Part shown: positions 44,985 to 55,790 of the stretch, one piece after another | How positions within the stretch are numbered: position 1 is the stretch's first letter | Layout: each line of letters begins with the position of its first letter | DNA from: Micropterix aruncella | Lineage: Eukaryota > Arthropoda > Insecta > Lepidoptera > Micropterigidae | Reading direction: 5' to 3' | DNA length: 64,000 bases | Assembly (NCBI GenBank): GCA_944548615.1 | Contig: OX155963.1 | Span: forward strand, 33,201,415-33,265,414 | Notes under the pieces: generated by a model | What the model saw: the letters and a program-made list of their open reading frames with translations, nothing else | What the model was told of the DNA's origin: nothing | Database searches by the model: none | Made by a program: the position numbers and the translations under genes

Positions 44985-46828
44985 ATAATACTATTTTTTA
45001 CACTTCTGGGGGGTGAGCAGTGGATTCCGGACTTACGAACCGGCTGTGGTAGGTTTAGGACAGCTGTCTTGCCACATGTGAGCGTTCACCTTGCCACCCA
45101 TTCACTCCCCCTTCGAAGCCATAGAATTTGAGATGCGCAAATCGCAGTTTTAGATAATTTTTCTAAGAAAGAGTTGATTATTTTTCTGGAAAGGCCAAGA
45201 TCTTTAAAGAGGTGAAATAGAGATTTAGCTGGCAGGCCACGAGCGCCAACTTCCACCGCGTGAAGGTGAACAGTGAAGCCGTTCCGGGTTACGGCATTTG
45301 CAAGATCATGGTATTTATTTAATTTGTACTCGTGGTCTTTTGGGATATTTGATTCCCATGGAACAGTTAATTCTACAATAAGAGCCACCTTCCGAGATAG
45401 AGAGTAAAGAGTTATATCTGGACGGAGGGCTGTGCATCCGAGACTTTCAGGGAATTTATACTGCTTAGAGACCGAATCAACCTCCAGAGTCCAATCTGTA
45501 GCTTTCTCGATTATTGAGAAAGGTTTTGTAGTTAAATGTTTTTTGCCTTTAGAGCCATCCCGCACAAACTGTATTGGGGGTTTGGAGGATACTGTCAAAC
45601 CCTTGTTGGCACGAGCCACTGAGAGACTAATTACCTCGCGAATAACAGCGAGAACTTTGTCATGGCGGTAAGTGTACCGTCCTTGATCTAAGGCCACCTT
45701 GCAGCCAGCTAGAATGTGTCTAGCTGTGCAAGGGGTATTGCTACAGAGGGGACAAGAACTATCCTCGGCAAAGCTCCAACGAGCGAGGTTACTGGGGTCT
45801 GGAAGTGTATACTGAAAGGCATTCAAATAAAATTTCAGCATCTCTGGCGTCCAGTCATAGAGCATTACCTTCCAGTGCATTGGAGGCGGAATGCAAAAGT
45901 CACCAATTGTTGTCCAGTCATTCTGGCATTGAAGGCCAATAGCATGAGCCATACTCTTGCTGTCGTAATCTCCCCGCAAAAGAGACTTCTTCAAGTCCAC
46001 GTCGCTCGTGGTTGTACTGCCATACCCCAGACCAGTGCCATTCTGGCTGATTCCAGTAAGGAACTTTTTGTGGAAGTCTACGCGGGCTTGTAGTTCATTT
46101 GAATCACTACAGCCACTTATTACGTGCTTCGATATTGCCGGATCTTTGGAATTGCACAGAATCGAATTTTTGGTTATTCTGGAGTTGGCGTAGAGCAGAG
46201 AGGGCAGTTTAAGCGCTAGCCCAAAATTTTGTTTGGACCTGAAGAGAGTCGAGGGGTCAGCTGGTTTGGCTAAGGACAGCCAGGATTTTAAACTAGCTGT
46301 CACCAGTGCATCTAGACGGGACAGTTGGGTTTTGGTAAAATCGTAAATAAGAAAGGGCCATGACAAATGTGACGTTAGATAATTGTCATAGATCCAGGCC
46401 TTACGAGGGCCAGAAATTAGCAAGGCATCTATTTTCGCCAGGCAACTTTTGAAATGCTCTATAACATGATCGCCCGAGACGTCTTTTCCCTGATGGGTGA
46501 TTTTTCTGCCGAGGAATTTGAAATGATTGTTTGGGTTTATAAGGGAGATATTAGAGCCCTTATAGACCAATTTGGGGTCATAGGATGTAAATTTTGTGCC
46601 CATGCGGGCGAGTCCAAGGCAAAAACATTTGGAGGGCTTCACTTTTATACAGCCTGACCAGTCGCAGAAAAGCTCCACTTTCTGTAATAGTAGGGAAAGC
46701 TGCTTGGGGCTTCTGGTGATGAAAGTTAGGTCGTCGGCAAAAGCGAGGCACGACGAGGTGTATTGGCCGTCTGTTTTAAAACGGTAGCCCCACTTCCTGT
46801 CAAACTGGCTCAGGCTTTCCAGAAGTAT
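44985..46828 (-). mobile_element. R2-like LINE with restriction-type endonuclease, 5' truncated
   Basis: On the minus strand the open frame runs from the truncation point at about 46828 to 45086. A short 3' UTR and an aaaaaatag-type end at about 44998 follow. The domain order (RT, CCHC finger, PD-x-D/E nuclease) is that of R2/R4/NeSL/Hero-type LINEs, which use a restriction-like endonuclease instead of the APE nuclease of the other LINEs here. The left flank of the truncation is an A-rich tattaaaaaa repeat. Confidence 0.85.
45086..46678 (-). CDS. R2-like LINE ORF C-terminal half, 530+ aa
   Basis: Open without stops; reading continues in frame upstream to about 46828 and includes the RT catalytic box CLAFADDLTFITRSPKQL (FADD at about 46732-46743). 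The listed start at 46678 is GTG and is not a true start. Within this part: the LG box (HFKFLGRKI), a thumb region (SWLSLAKPADPSTLF), the CCHC finger CPLCSNTPCTARHILAGC (C-x2-C-x8-H-x4-C, exactly the R2-type spacing), and the endonuclease signature RPDITLYSLSRKVALIVELT (PD...E) followed by VPWESN and KYHDL. The N-terminus is lost, so it is inactive, but the intact frame argues for recent insertion or for hitchhiking in a young copy. Confidence 0.88.
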   Translation of the reverse strand: MELFCDWSGCIKVKPSKCFCLGLARMGTKFTSYDPKLVYKGSNISLINPNNHFKFLGRKITHQGKDVSGDHVIEHFKSCLAKIDALLISGPRKAWIYDNYLTSHLSWPFLIYDFTKTQLSRLDALVTASLKSWLSLAKPADPSTLFRSKQNFGLALKLPSLLYANSRITKNSILCNSKDPAISKHVISGCSDSNELQARVDFHKKFLTGISQNGTGLGYGSTTTSDVDLKKSLLRGDYDSKSMAHAIGLQCQNDWTTIGDFCIPPPMHWKVMLYDWTPEMLKFYLNAFQYTLPDPSNLARWSFAEDSSCPLCSNTPCTARHILAGCKVALDQGRYTYRHDKVLAVIREVISLSVARANKGLTVSSKPPIQFVRDGSKGKKHLTTKPFSIIEKATDWTLEVDSVSKQYKFPESLGCTALRPDITLYSLSRKVALIVELTVPWESNIPKDHEYKLNKYHDLANAVTRNGFTVHLHAVEVGARGLPAKSLFHLFKDLGLSRKIINSFLEKLSKTAICASQILWLRRGSEWVAR

Positions 46829-47255
46829 ATTAAAAAAAACTATATTAAAAAAATTCTATTAAAAATTATAAAATTTGTAATTTGTAATTCTATTAAATTA
46901 CCAGGAATTTGTAATTCTATTAAAAATTGTAAATTGCCAATTCTGTAACCTATATTTTTATGTGGCTATATATAGCCTTGGAAAATATTTGGAATCTATA
47001 GAGTTACAGGTTTTTATATTACCAAATAGTAAAAGATTTATTTTGTTAATTACCAACAGTGGCCTTTATTATCCAGTCAGTTATTAATATCTTCCTATTA
47101 GTTTATCAGTTAAAATTATCAATTATTAATTCGACAACATTCAAAAATACAAATTACACAATAAAATAATAACATAATCAAATAATCAAAGTGGTGGAAA
47201 AATTATCAAATGGTGAGTAATATGCTCATATATTATTAGCAATGCAGACTTTATG
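46829..47255. repeat. A-rich tattaaaa-type repeat and AT-rich DNA
   Basis: Starts with degenerate tattaaaaaa/ttctattaaaa units (46829-46925). The same motif recurs at 47683-47725, bracketing the GC-rich segment between them. The rest is AT-rich without coding signal. Confidence 0.5.
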
Positions 47256-47682
47256 TCAGGGTCGGCTCCTAGCTTGATCTATATATATAGCGTATCGCAT
47301 GGAATCGCCACACCGATATTCGCGGTCGGCTTGGAACGGTTGGTACCACTCTCGGGGTCTGGTAAGGTTGGTAAGCCTGGATCTCGGCGAATGTTTTCGG
47401 GTTCACTCGTTCGTCATCGGCGGCCGGCTGGTCGCTGCTTCGCGCCGGAGTCGAGCAGGTAGGCTGGCGGTACGATGCGTCGGCTATCGTACGATAGTAT
47501 TGGCGGCCGCGCAATCGTATTTTTCTCCCCGACGATTGTCTGGAGATACTGCCGCTGCTGATGTGGAGACGGGGCCGAAGGGCTACCCGAGTGTCGTTCC
47601 TGCTGGAGGGCGGTTCGCTGGAGAGTATGGGCGGCGCTTCAGGCTTCACCGAAAATAGGGCGACTGATAATCGCCCCTGCAA
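47256..47682. repeat. GC-rich 430-bp segment, unidentified
   Basis: Sharp GC enrichment against AT-rich flanks; open in one frame on each strand (119 and 137 codons) but with no recognisable domain. It ends in an A-rich tattaaaaaattc tail, so it could be the 5' region of a retroelement or a separate retroposon. Not related to the 40-50 kb GC-rich family as far as I can see. Confidence 0.4.
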
Positions 47683-47726
47683 AAGTATATTAAAAAATTC
47701 TATTAAAAAATTATATTAAAAAATAT

Positions 47727-48672
47727 TCTACGTATACCATATCGCCATCATACTAATCATCTTTATAAGGAAGCTAAAGTCCTTGATAGTAGGCAACTTT
47801 TTCTAAAAACTTCCCTCTTAAGGCTATTTTCGGACAATAACTCAAATTTAGGAATAATTCAGAACCGAAGACCAACGAGACAAGTTTTAGAAAATTGATT
47901 AATAATACCCAGAATGTAAACATCATTTGGACAAAGACATTACTCTTTCATTGCTCCGAGATTTCACAATCCGATCAATATGGAAATAAAAATGAATTTG
48001 ACATTTAGGGAATTCAAAAATAAATTAACGAATTGGTAACCGAATCATGACAGACTAACCATATATCAAATGTTAAAAATAATACTTTAATAAAACTTAG
48101 GTGCACAAATTATTACCATATTTTTAAACATGTATGTTGAGTATATTTTATCATTGAACTAACTACCAAAAATTGTTTGACTTTGTTATTATAATTATTT
48201 TGACAATGAATTATACTTTTTAACTAGGTATTTTTATATTAAATCCTATATTACTTAACATATTTTACATTAAATATTAATGACTGTTTCTTTCTTTTCT
48301 CACATATAACTTTATTTATATTATTTAATCGAATTTTATATTATATTTATTGCCGATTACATAATGGAATTGCATTTTATTTAATATACTATCTTTTAAT
48401 ATTTATTATTATTATTGTTTTTTAAAAGACCACATTTCAGGGCAATTTACTGTTATTAGCTTTTTACTAAAACTTGTACATTTGTAAGCAATCAAGCAAA
48501 CTTGATTATAATACCTATTAGAGTCCTGTCCACCCTAGAAAGGGCTAGTCCAGTTGGGTGACAGAATCAAATAAGCAAAAGGTTAAGGTTTTGCAATTCA
48601 GTTCGTGTTATTTTTGTAAGCAAATCAATGTTTTATAGTAATTAGTTCTTAAATAAATAAATAAATAAATAT
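47727..48672 (+). pseudogene. LINE 3' end, copy 2
   Basis: Matches 7505-8430 nearly base for base over the coding end (RPYRHH, AKVLD, SFGQRHYSFIAPR in broken frame), UTR and tail (aaataaataaataaataa at about 48652-48670). Differences include a stop after the LEN codon and a 20-bp insertion near 48185. Confidence 0.8.
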
Positions 48673-48701
48673 AAGCCAACCATAATACCCTCGTTGACAC
48701 T

Positions 48702-49118
48702 TTAGTGTTGACAACTACTACGGGTGAACCCGTCAACCCAGGAAGCAATAACAATATATAATCATTATTTCGAGCATGAGCTGTACGCTGATACTTAGGG
48801 AGAGTCCAACGACTTACAGCGAGGTACTGGGAAGTAAACCCAGCGGGCCGACCTTATGTCCTCAATACCAGATTTGGACGAATTTCTCCGTCCTCCAGTC
48901 TAGTCACGGATACGAAGTCGTGGCCTCTACCTGATGTTAAATTCGCCGGTTATTAGCCGGAGTGCACAGTCGATTGGCTGACGCCGCTAGATGAGCAAAC
49001 CATCTAGCAGCCTCCAAAGGTCAACCCCCAGAAGATCTGATCCCCCTGACGTGACAGGGGAAACAGTGTACTTTCCGGGTGCGTCCCTCTTCAAGGAGGC
49101 TACCGGGTCGAAGTTAAA
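48702..49118 (-). repeat. GC-rich family, second subtype
   Basis: Begins at the hairpin end (tactacgggtgaacccgtca) and runs through ttacagcgaggtactggg, accagatttggacgaatttc, gcctctacctgatgtta and the cggagtgcacagtcgattgg module. The terminal hairpin acgggtgaacccgt keeps pairing despite base changes relative to the acgggcgagcccgt of the first subtype. Confidence 0.6.
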
Positions 49119-50682
49119 CCGTGAGATAAGCCAACCCAAGGTCCGATCAGGTCATATGGCTCAAGTTGCGCGGAACCGCTAATTGCCTACCCTACTGTAA
49201 AGGCATACAATCAGTAGATGCGCATTCAACAGAGTCAGTCGCTAGACAGAGCTCTATACACACCTAGCCTATCCATTACTATAAGATTTTATAACCAATA
49301 ATTAATACATTCATGTAGCGAATAAAGGAACCAGCTTGAGTTGTCGACTACAACGGGCGAGCCCGTCACCACAGGAAGTTTTAACGATTAGTCGTTCTAT
49401 CGACGTGCAGTGAGCGTAGAAGACTTTGGACAAAACAAGCCAGCGTCTAGCTACGCCACAACCCGCAAGAGACCAACGCCTTACCGCGAGATAGCCAGGA
49501 ATGCTACCTGGCGGGCGACACTCGCGCCCTTGCTACCAATTGTGACCAGATTTCTCCGGACTCTCGAATGGTTCCGAGTTCGAGGTCGCTTGCGCGGTCC
49601 TCTCCCTTACGAAGCGGTGAAACGGTGAATACCGAATCTATCGCGGACCATGGCGTCCTTTGCCCGCCTCTGAACCGGGATCGGATGGCCAATGGTCATT
49701 TCAAGAGCAGTCGCCGTAAGGTAGACAACCACCCCCGCTCTATAGGAAACAATACAGTTCCCAGACTCCCCCGATTGTTAGTCGGAGAGCACAGTCGATT
49801 GGCTTGCGCCGCTCGGTGCGCAGACCGTCCAGGAGCGCCAGAGGTTTGATTCCCAGGGGAGACTGGTTGACCCAGTGTCCTACCCAGGCTCGCACCCCAT
49901 GCGTGGAGGCCATCGGATGGGTGTTGACCCGTGAGTGTGACCGACCCTGAACACATGGGTCATCGTGGCCACCTCATCATGGGCCCATTAGGGCCCATAC
50001 AGTTCCCAGACTCCTCCGACTAACAGTCGGGGGAGTCTGGGAACTGTATGGTTTCCTATAGAGCGGGGGTGGTTGCGTACCTTATGGCGACTGCTCTTGA
50101 ATTGACCATTGGCCATCCGATCCCGGGTAAGAGGCGGGTAAAGGACGCCTTGGTCCGCGATAGATTCGGTGCACTCCGTTTCACCGCTTCATAAGGGAGA
50201 TGACCGCGCAAGCGACCTCGAACTCGGAACCAATCGAGAGACCGGAGAAATCTGGTCACAATTGGTAGCAAGGGCGCGAGTGTCGCCCGCCAGGTAGCAT
50301 TCCTGGCTATCTCGCGGTAAGGCGTTGGTCTCTTGCGGGTTGTGGCGTAGCTAGACGCTGGCTTGTTTTGTCCAAAGTCTTCTACGCTCACTGCACGTCG
50401 ATAGAACGACTAATCGTTAAAACTTCCTGTGGTGACGGGCTCGCCCGTTGTAGTCGACAACTCAAGCTGGTTCCTTTATTCGCTACATGAATGTATTAAT
50501 TATTGGTTATAAAATCTTATAGTAATGGATAGGCTAGGTGTGTATAGAGCTCTGTCTAGCGACTGACTCTGTTGAATGCGCATCTACTGATTGTATGCCT
50601 TTACAGTAGGGTAGGCAATTAGCGGTTCCGCGCAACTTGAGCCATATGACCTGATCGGACCTTGGGTTGGCTTATCTCACGG
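49119..50682. repeat. Large inverted repeat, 668-bp arms
   Basis: The left arm is 49119-49786 and the right arm 50015-50682, equal in length and near-identical (roughly 97 percent by eye), with a 228-bp spacer. Each arm contains a first-subtype GC-rich unit and the same about 200 bp of flanking DNA (with tagcctatccattactataa in the left arm), so a larger block was copied in reverse, rather than two independent insertions. The spacer contains more of the family and its own hairpin acagttcccagactcctccg / cgggggagtctgggaactgt (49999-50048). Confidence 0.9.
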
Positions 50683-50689
50683 CTATCCG

Positions 50690-51095
50690 CCGGGTTTATT
50701 CCTGGCTAACTCGCGGTAAGGCGTTGGACTCTCACAGGTTGTGACGTAGCTGGACGTAGGATTGTACTGTCCAAAGTCTTCTACGTTCACTGCAGGGCGA
50801 CAGAACGACTAATCGTTAAAACGTCCTGTGGTGACGGGCTCGCCCGTTGTAGTCGACACCGCAAGATGTTAGTCGGAGTGCACAATGGATTGGCTTGCGC
50901 CGCAGGGTGCGCAGACCGTCCAGGAGCGCCAGAAGTTTGATTCCCAGGGGAAACTGACCAGGGTCAGAGTCCTACCCAGGTTCGCACCCCGTGCGTGGAG
51001 GCCGTCGGATGGGTGTTGACCCGTGAGTGTGACCGACCCTGAACACATGGGTCTTCGTGGCCAACCCAACATGGGCCCGTTAGCTCCCGGAACCG
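50690..51095. repeat. GC-rich family, two half-units in opposite orientation
   Basis: 50690-50868 is the hairpin-end half (+). From 50869 the sequence switches to the opposite-end half in reverse orientation (gttagtcggagtgcacaatg to cgaccctgaacacatgggtc and gggcccgttagc). This switch resembles that in the central spacer of the neighbouring inverted repeat. Confidence 0.7.
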
Positions 51096-51579
51096 TTTTA
51101 TATCGCAATAGGCTTTAAACTTGATATGATATCATCATCTGTCTACTTGCCGCGCTTCCGGAATCGCCTAGTTTCGGCGGCGCCAGAAATGATGATTTTT
51201 ACAGTGCCGTCGGAGTGATCGCGTTTTCAATTTATCAGTTTCTAAGTTGCTGCAGTATGTTTGTAAGCACCTTAATATGATGAATACAGATGATTCTTTT
51301 GGTGTATCAGTTTGCTGGTTTCGTCACCCACTTCCTTGCATGCCGCGGTTGCCTTTACTACCCGTTACTCCCTCGCTAGCGCATCGTGCCACGCGCTTAT
51401 TCCTGTAATATTTGTCTACTCATAGCTAAGGGGAGAGTGTGGCTTTGAGTGTGAGCCTGATGCAGGTTCCCACCTGAGACTGTGATACGCGATCTTTGTT
51501 TGGGGGAATGCGACGAACAGTAACCGAGCATTGTGCGCCTCATTTCAAGGAATACAAAGCTCTTACCGTGGCATCAGCA
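51096..51579. other. No recognisable gene
   Basis: Mixed composition and no family signal; ends at a GATA microsatellite. Confidence 0.4.
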
Positions 51580-52065
51580 TAGATAGATAGATAGATAGAT
51601 AGATTTTTATTCGAAGTAGACTTACAGTACTTTCCAAACGTCTTATGTTTCTAGACATTTATGTCTTGCTGGTAGGCTTTACCATTGATTTTTACACTAT
51701 ATAATCAACGGCTTTACGTAATAGTAATAATAATAATAATAATAACAACGCTTTACAAATGGTTTTCATAGCAATGTTACACAAAACCGACTTGAACAGA
51801 CCAATGTATCGCTTAAAAAATCTTCAATTTTATAATAGCCTGTAGAGCACAAAGTATCTTTAACAATTTTTCTAAATTTAGTGTCTGGTAAAAGGGTTAG
51901 TTCCTCAGGCAAAGTGTTATAAAAGCGAACACCGTCTCCAATGAAAGATTTACTCACTTTTGCTAACCTAGAGCCCGTAATGGCTAGTTTATTTTTGAAC
52001 CTGGTGTTCCTATTGTGAATGTCACCCAACCTACGGAACCTGTGCAAGTTTATATTCTCAGTTAA
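51580..52065 (-). pseudogene. LINE C-terminus with TATC-repeat tail
   Basis: The 3' tail is the run of gata units at 51580-51603 as seen on the plus strand. Coding on the minus strand (about 52065-51766) gives LHRFRRLGDIHNRNTRF, SFIGDGVRFYNTLPEEL and FRKIVKDTLCSTGYYKIEDF, the end block of a LINE ORF2. No RT core is left. Confidence 0.75.
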
Positions 52066-52265
52066 GTGTATGGCAAAAACAACATACACAAGTGTACGCT
52101 TAACATGCACGTACATGATCACGACACTCGAAACGAAGCCAACATAGCGCTTCCCGAAATCCATTTCACTGTAATTCAAAGGTCATTTGTGTATTTGTCC
52201 TTTAAACTATGTAATAACCTTCTAAAGTTTATACGAGGTTTAAATTCAAAAATATTCGAATAGAG
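52066..52265 (+). pseudogene. LINE C-terminal fragment
   Basis: Plus-strand HDHDTRNEANIALPEIHFTV followed by QRSFVYLSFKLCNNL parallels the block HSHNTRRRDDVILPK...FGYLSYKLFNQLP at 7132-7260. It meets the opposite-strand LINE fragment head to head at 52065. Confidence 0.65.
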
Positions 52266-53082
52266 AGTTAAATACTAGCTCATTGCACATGCTATTTATA
52301 AAGTAGACAAAATCAAACAAATATTACAATATTATTTATATACTTACTTATTGTGATAAATAATATCATCTGTCTAAGATACCTATATTATTATGTTAAA
52401 ACATACGTGTTAAACCTCGTAGGTAGAAAATGATAGTGACGTGACATTATAATGATATAATGAATAATAAGTATAGCATAAAAACCGAAAGCCATTAGCA
52501 TAGCCAACCTTCCTCCAACCCCTCCCTTTTGCTTCCTTTTCTTTTTTGTCTGCTTTTTTTCCTCTGCGTCTTTATTTAGTTTTAAACACTTGTTTTTCTT
52601 TTTTTATTATCATATTTTATAGCATTCTGTCTATTCTATAGTTTTATTATAATTTTGTGTAGCCAACGAAACACTTGTACTATAAACTTAAGAGGGCCCT
52701 TTCCGCTCGACTCTATACAAACGCCCATAATCGACTGCGACGTTAATACGCATTTTAATATTGAGATTTGAGTTCATTTGAGATCACTAAAGTTAAAACT
52801 AAGATTATGTAGTACCAAAACTTCGAAATTTCTATCAACATCCTAGTTATTAGCCCTAAAAAGCGTAAATTTTGCCTCAATTTGACCTTAGTTTGGCGAG
52901 CCGTAATCTACTTTAAAAATAAAGAAAACTAAAAAATATTTCGAGGCAGTCCTCGTACATATATAGAAGAATAAAAATAATTTTACCTGAAGGTTCCAAT
53001 GATAGCGGTTTGGTCAAAAACATTCATTTCCTGGAGCAAGAATTTACAAGAGCATTCGGTTTGTTTCCGTTTGAATACCTTG
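52266..53082. other. No recognisable gene
   Basis: AT-rich; short frames only. Confidence 0.4.
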
Positions 53083-53200
53083 CTATCTCTTTCGTCGTTC
53101 TACAAAGCGCTATCTCTTTCGTCGTTCTATCTCTCTCGTCGTTCTATCTCTTTGGTCGTTGCTATCTCTTTCGTCGTTCTACAGTCCCTCTCTTTTCAAC
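53083..53200 (+). repeat. Degenerate tandem repeat ctatctctttcgtcgttcta
   Basis: About five units of 16-22 bp, some separated by caaagcg or g. They generate Leu/Ser-rich frames that are not considered coding. Confidence 0.75.
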
Positions 53201-53269
53201 AATGGGTGAGATGAAACAGCAAGCTTTTAAGACCACGCGCGGGTTGCAGTTGCGGCGTCCGTACCTACA

Positions 53270-53345
53270 TAGAGTAGCTGCTAGACATTGTTGCAAGGCA
53301 ATAAGCTCACTTTTTTTATTAAATAAAGAGTTTATTAAATAAATA
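53270..53345 (+). repeat. LINE 3' UTR end with hairpin
   Basis: attgttgcaaggcaat hairpin (53287-53302), aagctcactttttttatt and an aataaagagtttatt tail, like 41778-41855. Confidence 0.6.
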
Positions 53346-53571
53346 ATATTGTTTCTGTTATTGCCGTTATACTGATGTGTTTATTGCGGATTTATCTTTT
53401 ATTTTGTGTGACTTTGGTTATTATTAGTATTATTTTTAATTAAATATTTGTTGCATTAGTTTTACGCTATTGATTTCTTAGACTTTTATAATTATTTTTT
53501 TGTTTCATTCATATTTTGATTATTTTTGATTGAAACATTTATTTTTAGGACATATCCAACTGTTATAAATA

Positions 53572-54340
53572 GGATAGAAAACGAATTTACCGCGTGAAAT
53601 TTGTAGCACCCGACGTTTCGGTGACGTTGCAGCCGCCGTTGTCCAGGGTAGACTGAAGAGCTGTCAATCCGTTGTTTTGCGGGTAGGCCGCATACCGCTT
53701 CCGCCACTGCGTAGGTTGTAACGGTGGTGGGGGGCCGGGCTCGGAGCGCGGGAATTTTGAAAATCCGTCTTGCACACAACACTCACTGTATCCTGTTTTA
53801 CGTCTTTGCGTTCGGCGTTCGGCGGCGGGAACATTTTAAGAAGAGGGTTCCACGTAGAAAAGAGTTTGTAACCGTCACGGTCGTCTCTATTGAAGTTCGG
53901 GGTTCTTCTTATTTCAATGGCTTCCCGGGTCATGCGAGGAAAGTACAATTGTTCTTTAGATAGCACAATGGGATTTTGAAACTGCATCCAGTGGTTACTT
54001 CCGCAATCCAATATATGTTCGCAGATCGCCGATTTTTCTCGCTGAATGTTTTTAACAGCTTTGATGTGTTCTGTCAGTCGCGTGGCTATGGGCCGTTTCG
54101 TTTGTCCAACGTAGGCTAGACCGCAACTGCATTCGACTTTATACACACCCGGGATTTGCAGTAGTGTTACATCCTTTACAGGCCTCAAAAATCGAGCTAT
54201 ACTTTTGGGTCGGTTTGAAGATCGTTTTTATATCGAATCTGTTTAGCATCTTACTTATTCGATCTGTCACGCCCTTGACGTATGGAAGAATGCTCTTGAT
54301 CTGCTCGGGTTCTGAGTTTCGTCTGTATTAGATCGTGTGC
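53572..54340 (-). pseudogene. Second Penelope-like element, GIY-YIG end
   Basis: A minus-strand fragment. From about 54320, QIKSILPYVKGVTDRISK belongs to the region between RT and nuclease. A frameshift near 54185 leads into the nuclease frame: IPGVYKVECSCGLAYVGQTK (GIY as GVY, YIG as YVG), Arg in RPIATRLTEH, and SREAIEI-type residues with a glutamate at EAIEIRR. After the stop at 53664 comes the terminal sequence used in the three foldbacks (21.2-24.4 kb), ending ttataa at 53572 in plus coordinates. It is clearly a different family from the 17-19 kb element. RT is missing. Confidence 0.85.
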
Positions 54341-54825
54341 TTGTCTCTGTCATTAGATCGTGTGCGATATCCAACAGTAACTGTTTTTACAATTTTGGAT
54401 CACTAAACACTTTTTATTATTTGTGTATGTACTGGTGTCGAGTGTGGTGTGCTGAGTTTGTAACTTCGCCACACTATCTACATAATTCTGAATGATTCGC
54501 CTCCCCTACTTAAACTGATTACCCCTGTCACGCTAACCGAATGAATTATTACTATCGAAAATTTTATTACAAAATTCTCATTTCGACGGAAGGATGCCCG
54601 AATTGAAGGCGCCGTGAGGTTTATATTAAAGCCAACCCTATTTTATTATATTCAATCTCCCCCTCCCTCCCCCTCCTCCCTCGCCATCTTGGCAATTTTC
54701 TTGAAAACTTCTTTTGAAGGTCCGCATTTACTTATTTGCACTCTCTCCCTTATTCCGATCTTCTGTGCGATTGAAAAGTTCGATTTCGTAAATACGTTGT
54801 GTAAATTTATGCGAATGCCGTTGGC
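54341..54825. other. No recognisable gene
   Basis: Mixed sequence with a C-rich run near 54655-54685 and no domain signal. Confidence 0.4.
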
Positions 54826-54829
54826 AACT

Positions 54830-55612
54830 CTGCCGTCGTAAATAAAAACACAGTAACTTGAAAAAAGACGTTTTGAGAAAAACGCGGTCAAAGCAGTTGT
54901 TAAATATTTGTTTTCATGAACAAAGTAATCAATATAGATTATTTCTTTTATCTTATCGATTTAATCTTTAATGTTAAAAAATAGTTTATCGATTTAATCT
55001 TTAATGTTAAAAAATAGTTAGAACTTCAATTCTGCATAAAAATATATATTAAATTTTAATTGTTTAATTAATTAAATCAGATATTGTGTTTTAAATTAGG
55101 AAAATATTTTGACAAATTTTATATTTTTAAGATATAACACCGTAACTGAGTGGTTACTGTGTTATAGGTAAATTTTACCCATTACTGTGTTCTAACCATG
55201 TAAAGTAAATTGTAGATACTGCGATTAATTCGTGTATTAATAAATTATCTTTTAACAAAATTTTACCTAAAACCACAGTATCTGAAGAAGCCGTGTTGTA
55301 ACCATACAAAAATATTTCCTAAATGATTATAGGTATTAAAAAAGATCACAGTAAATAATAGGTTACTATATTTTAACTTAAAAAAATATAAATACTGTGT
55401 TTTTCATTAAAAATATTCTTTTTTTTTTTAAATACTGTGTTTTTATCTAAGGTATCTCGGTAACTATCCATCGACAGACAAACCATAAAATTTGCCTTAT
55501 AGTACTCCAACTCGTGATTTTAAAGAACCAAACTTGTATAAACACAGTTTATACAAGTTTGGTTTATACAGTTTATACAATGAAGTTACTGTGTTTTCAT
55601 TTACGACGGCAG
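54830..55612. mobile_element. 783-bp inverted-repeat element (MITE-like)
   Basis: The ends are ctgccgtcgtaaataaaaac plus acagtaact (54830-) and the matching reverse complement ending at 55612, about 31 bp with one or two mismatches. Flanking aact at 54826-54829 and 55613-55616 is consistent with a 4-bp target duplication. Internally, the TACTGTGTT/AACACAGTA motif of the terminal repeat recurs about eight times (for example near 55155, 55183, 55283, 55394, 55434 and 55541). There is no transposase frame. I cannot assign a superfamily. Confidence 0.7.
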
Positions 55613-55790
55613 AACTGTCATCAATAACACCGATTGTATGTAGTTATATCTTTTGGATCGTAAAGGTTTACTTCGGAAATTTAGATTATAATCGCATTTA
55701 ATTTCAAATTTCTATACCAAATACTACGTAAAATATATTCGCATCTTATTGGTGCAATTGAATGCTGCTCTCCTTGCCTTTATAAAATAA

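Noticed and set aside
49795..49860. tRNA-like A and B box motifs (ttggcttgcgcc, ggtttgattccc)
   Set aside because: Spacing and arms do not fold into a convincing tRNA, and they lie on the strand opposite to the family's apparent 3' end. SINE origin stays possible but unsupported.
53590..53640. Hammerhead ribozyme in the Penelope end
   Set aside because: A gaaacg-like part is visible, but no CUGANGA core at the right distance.
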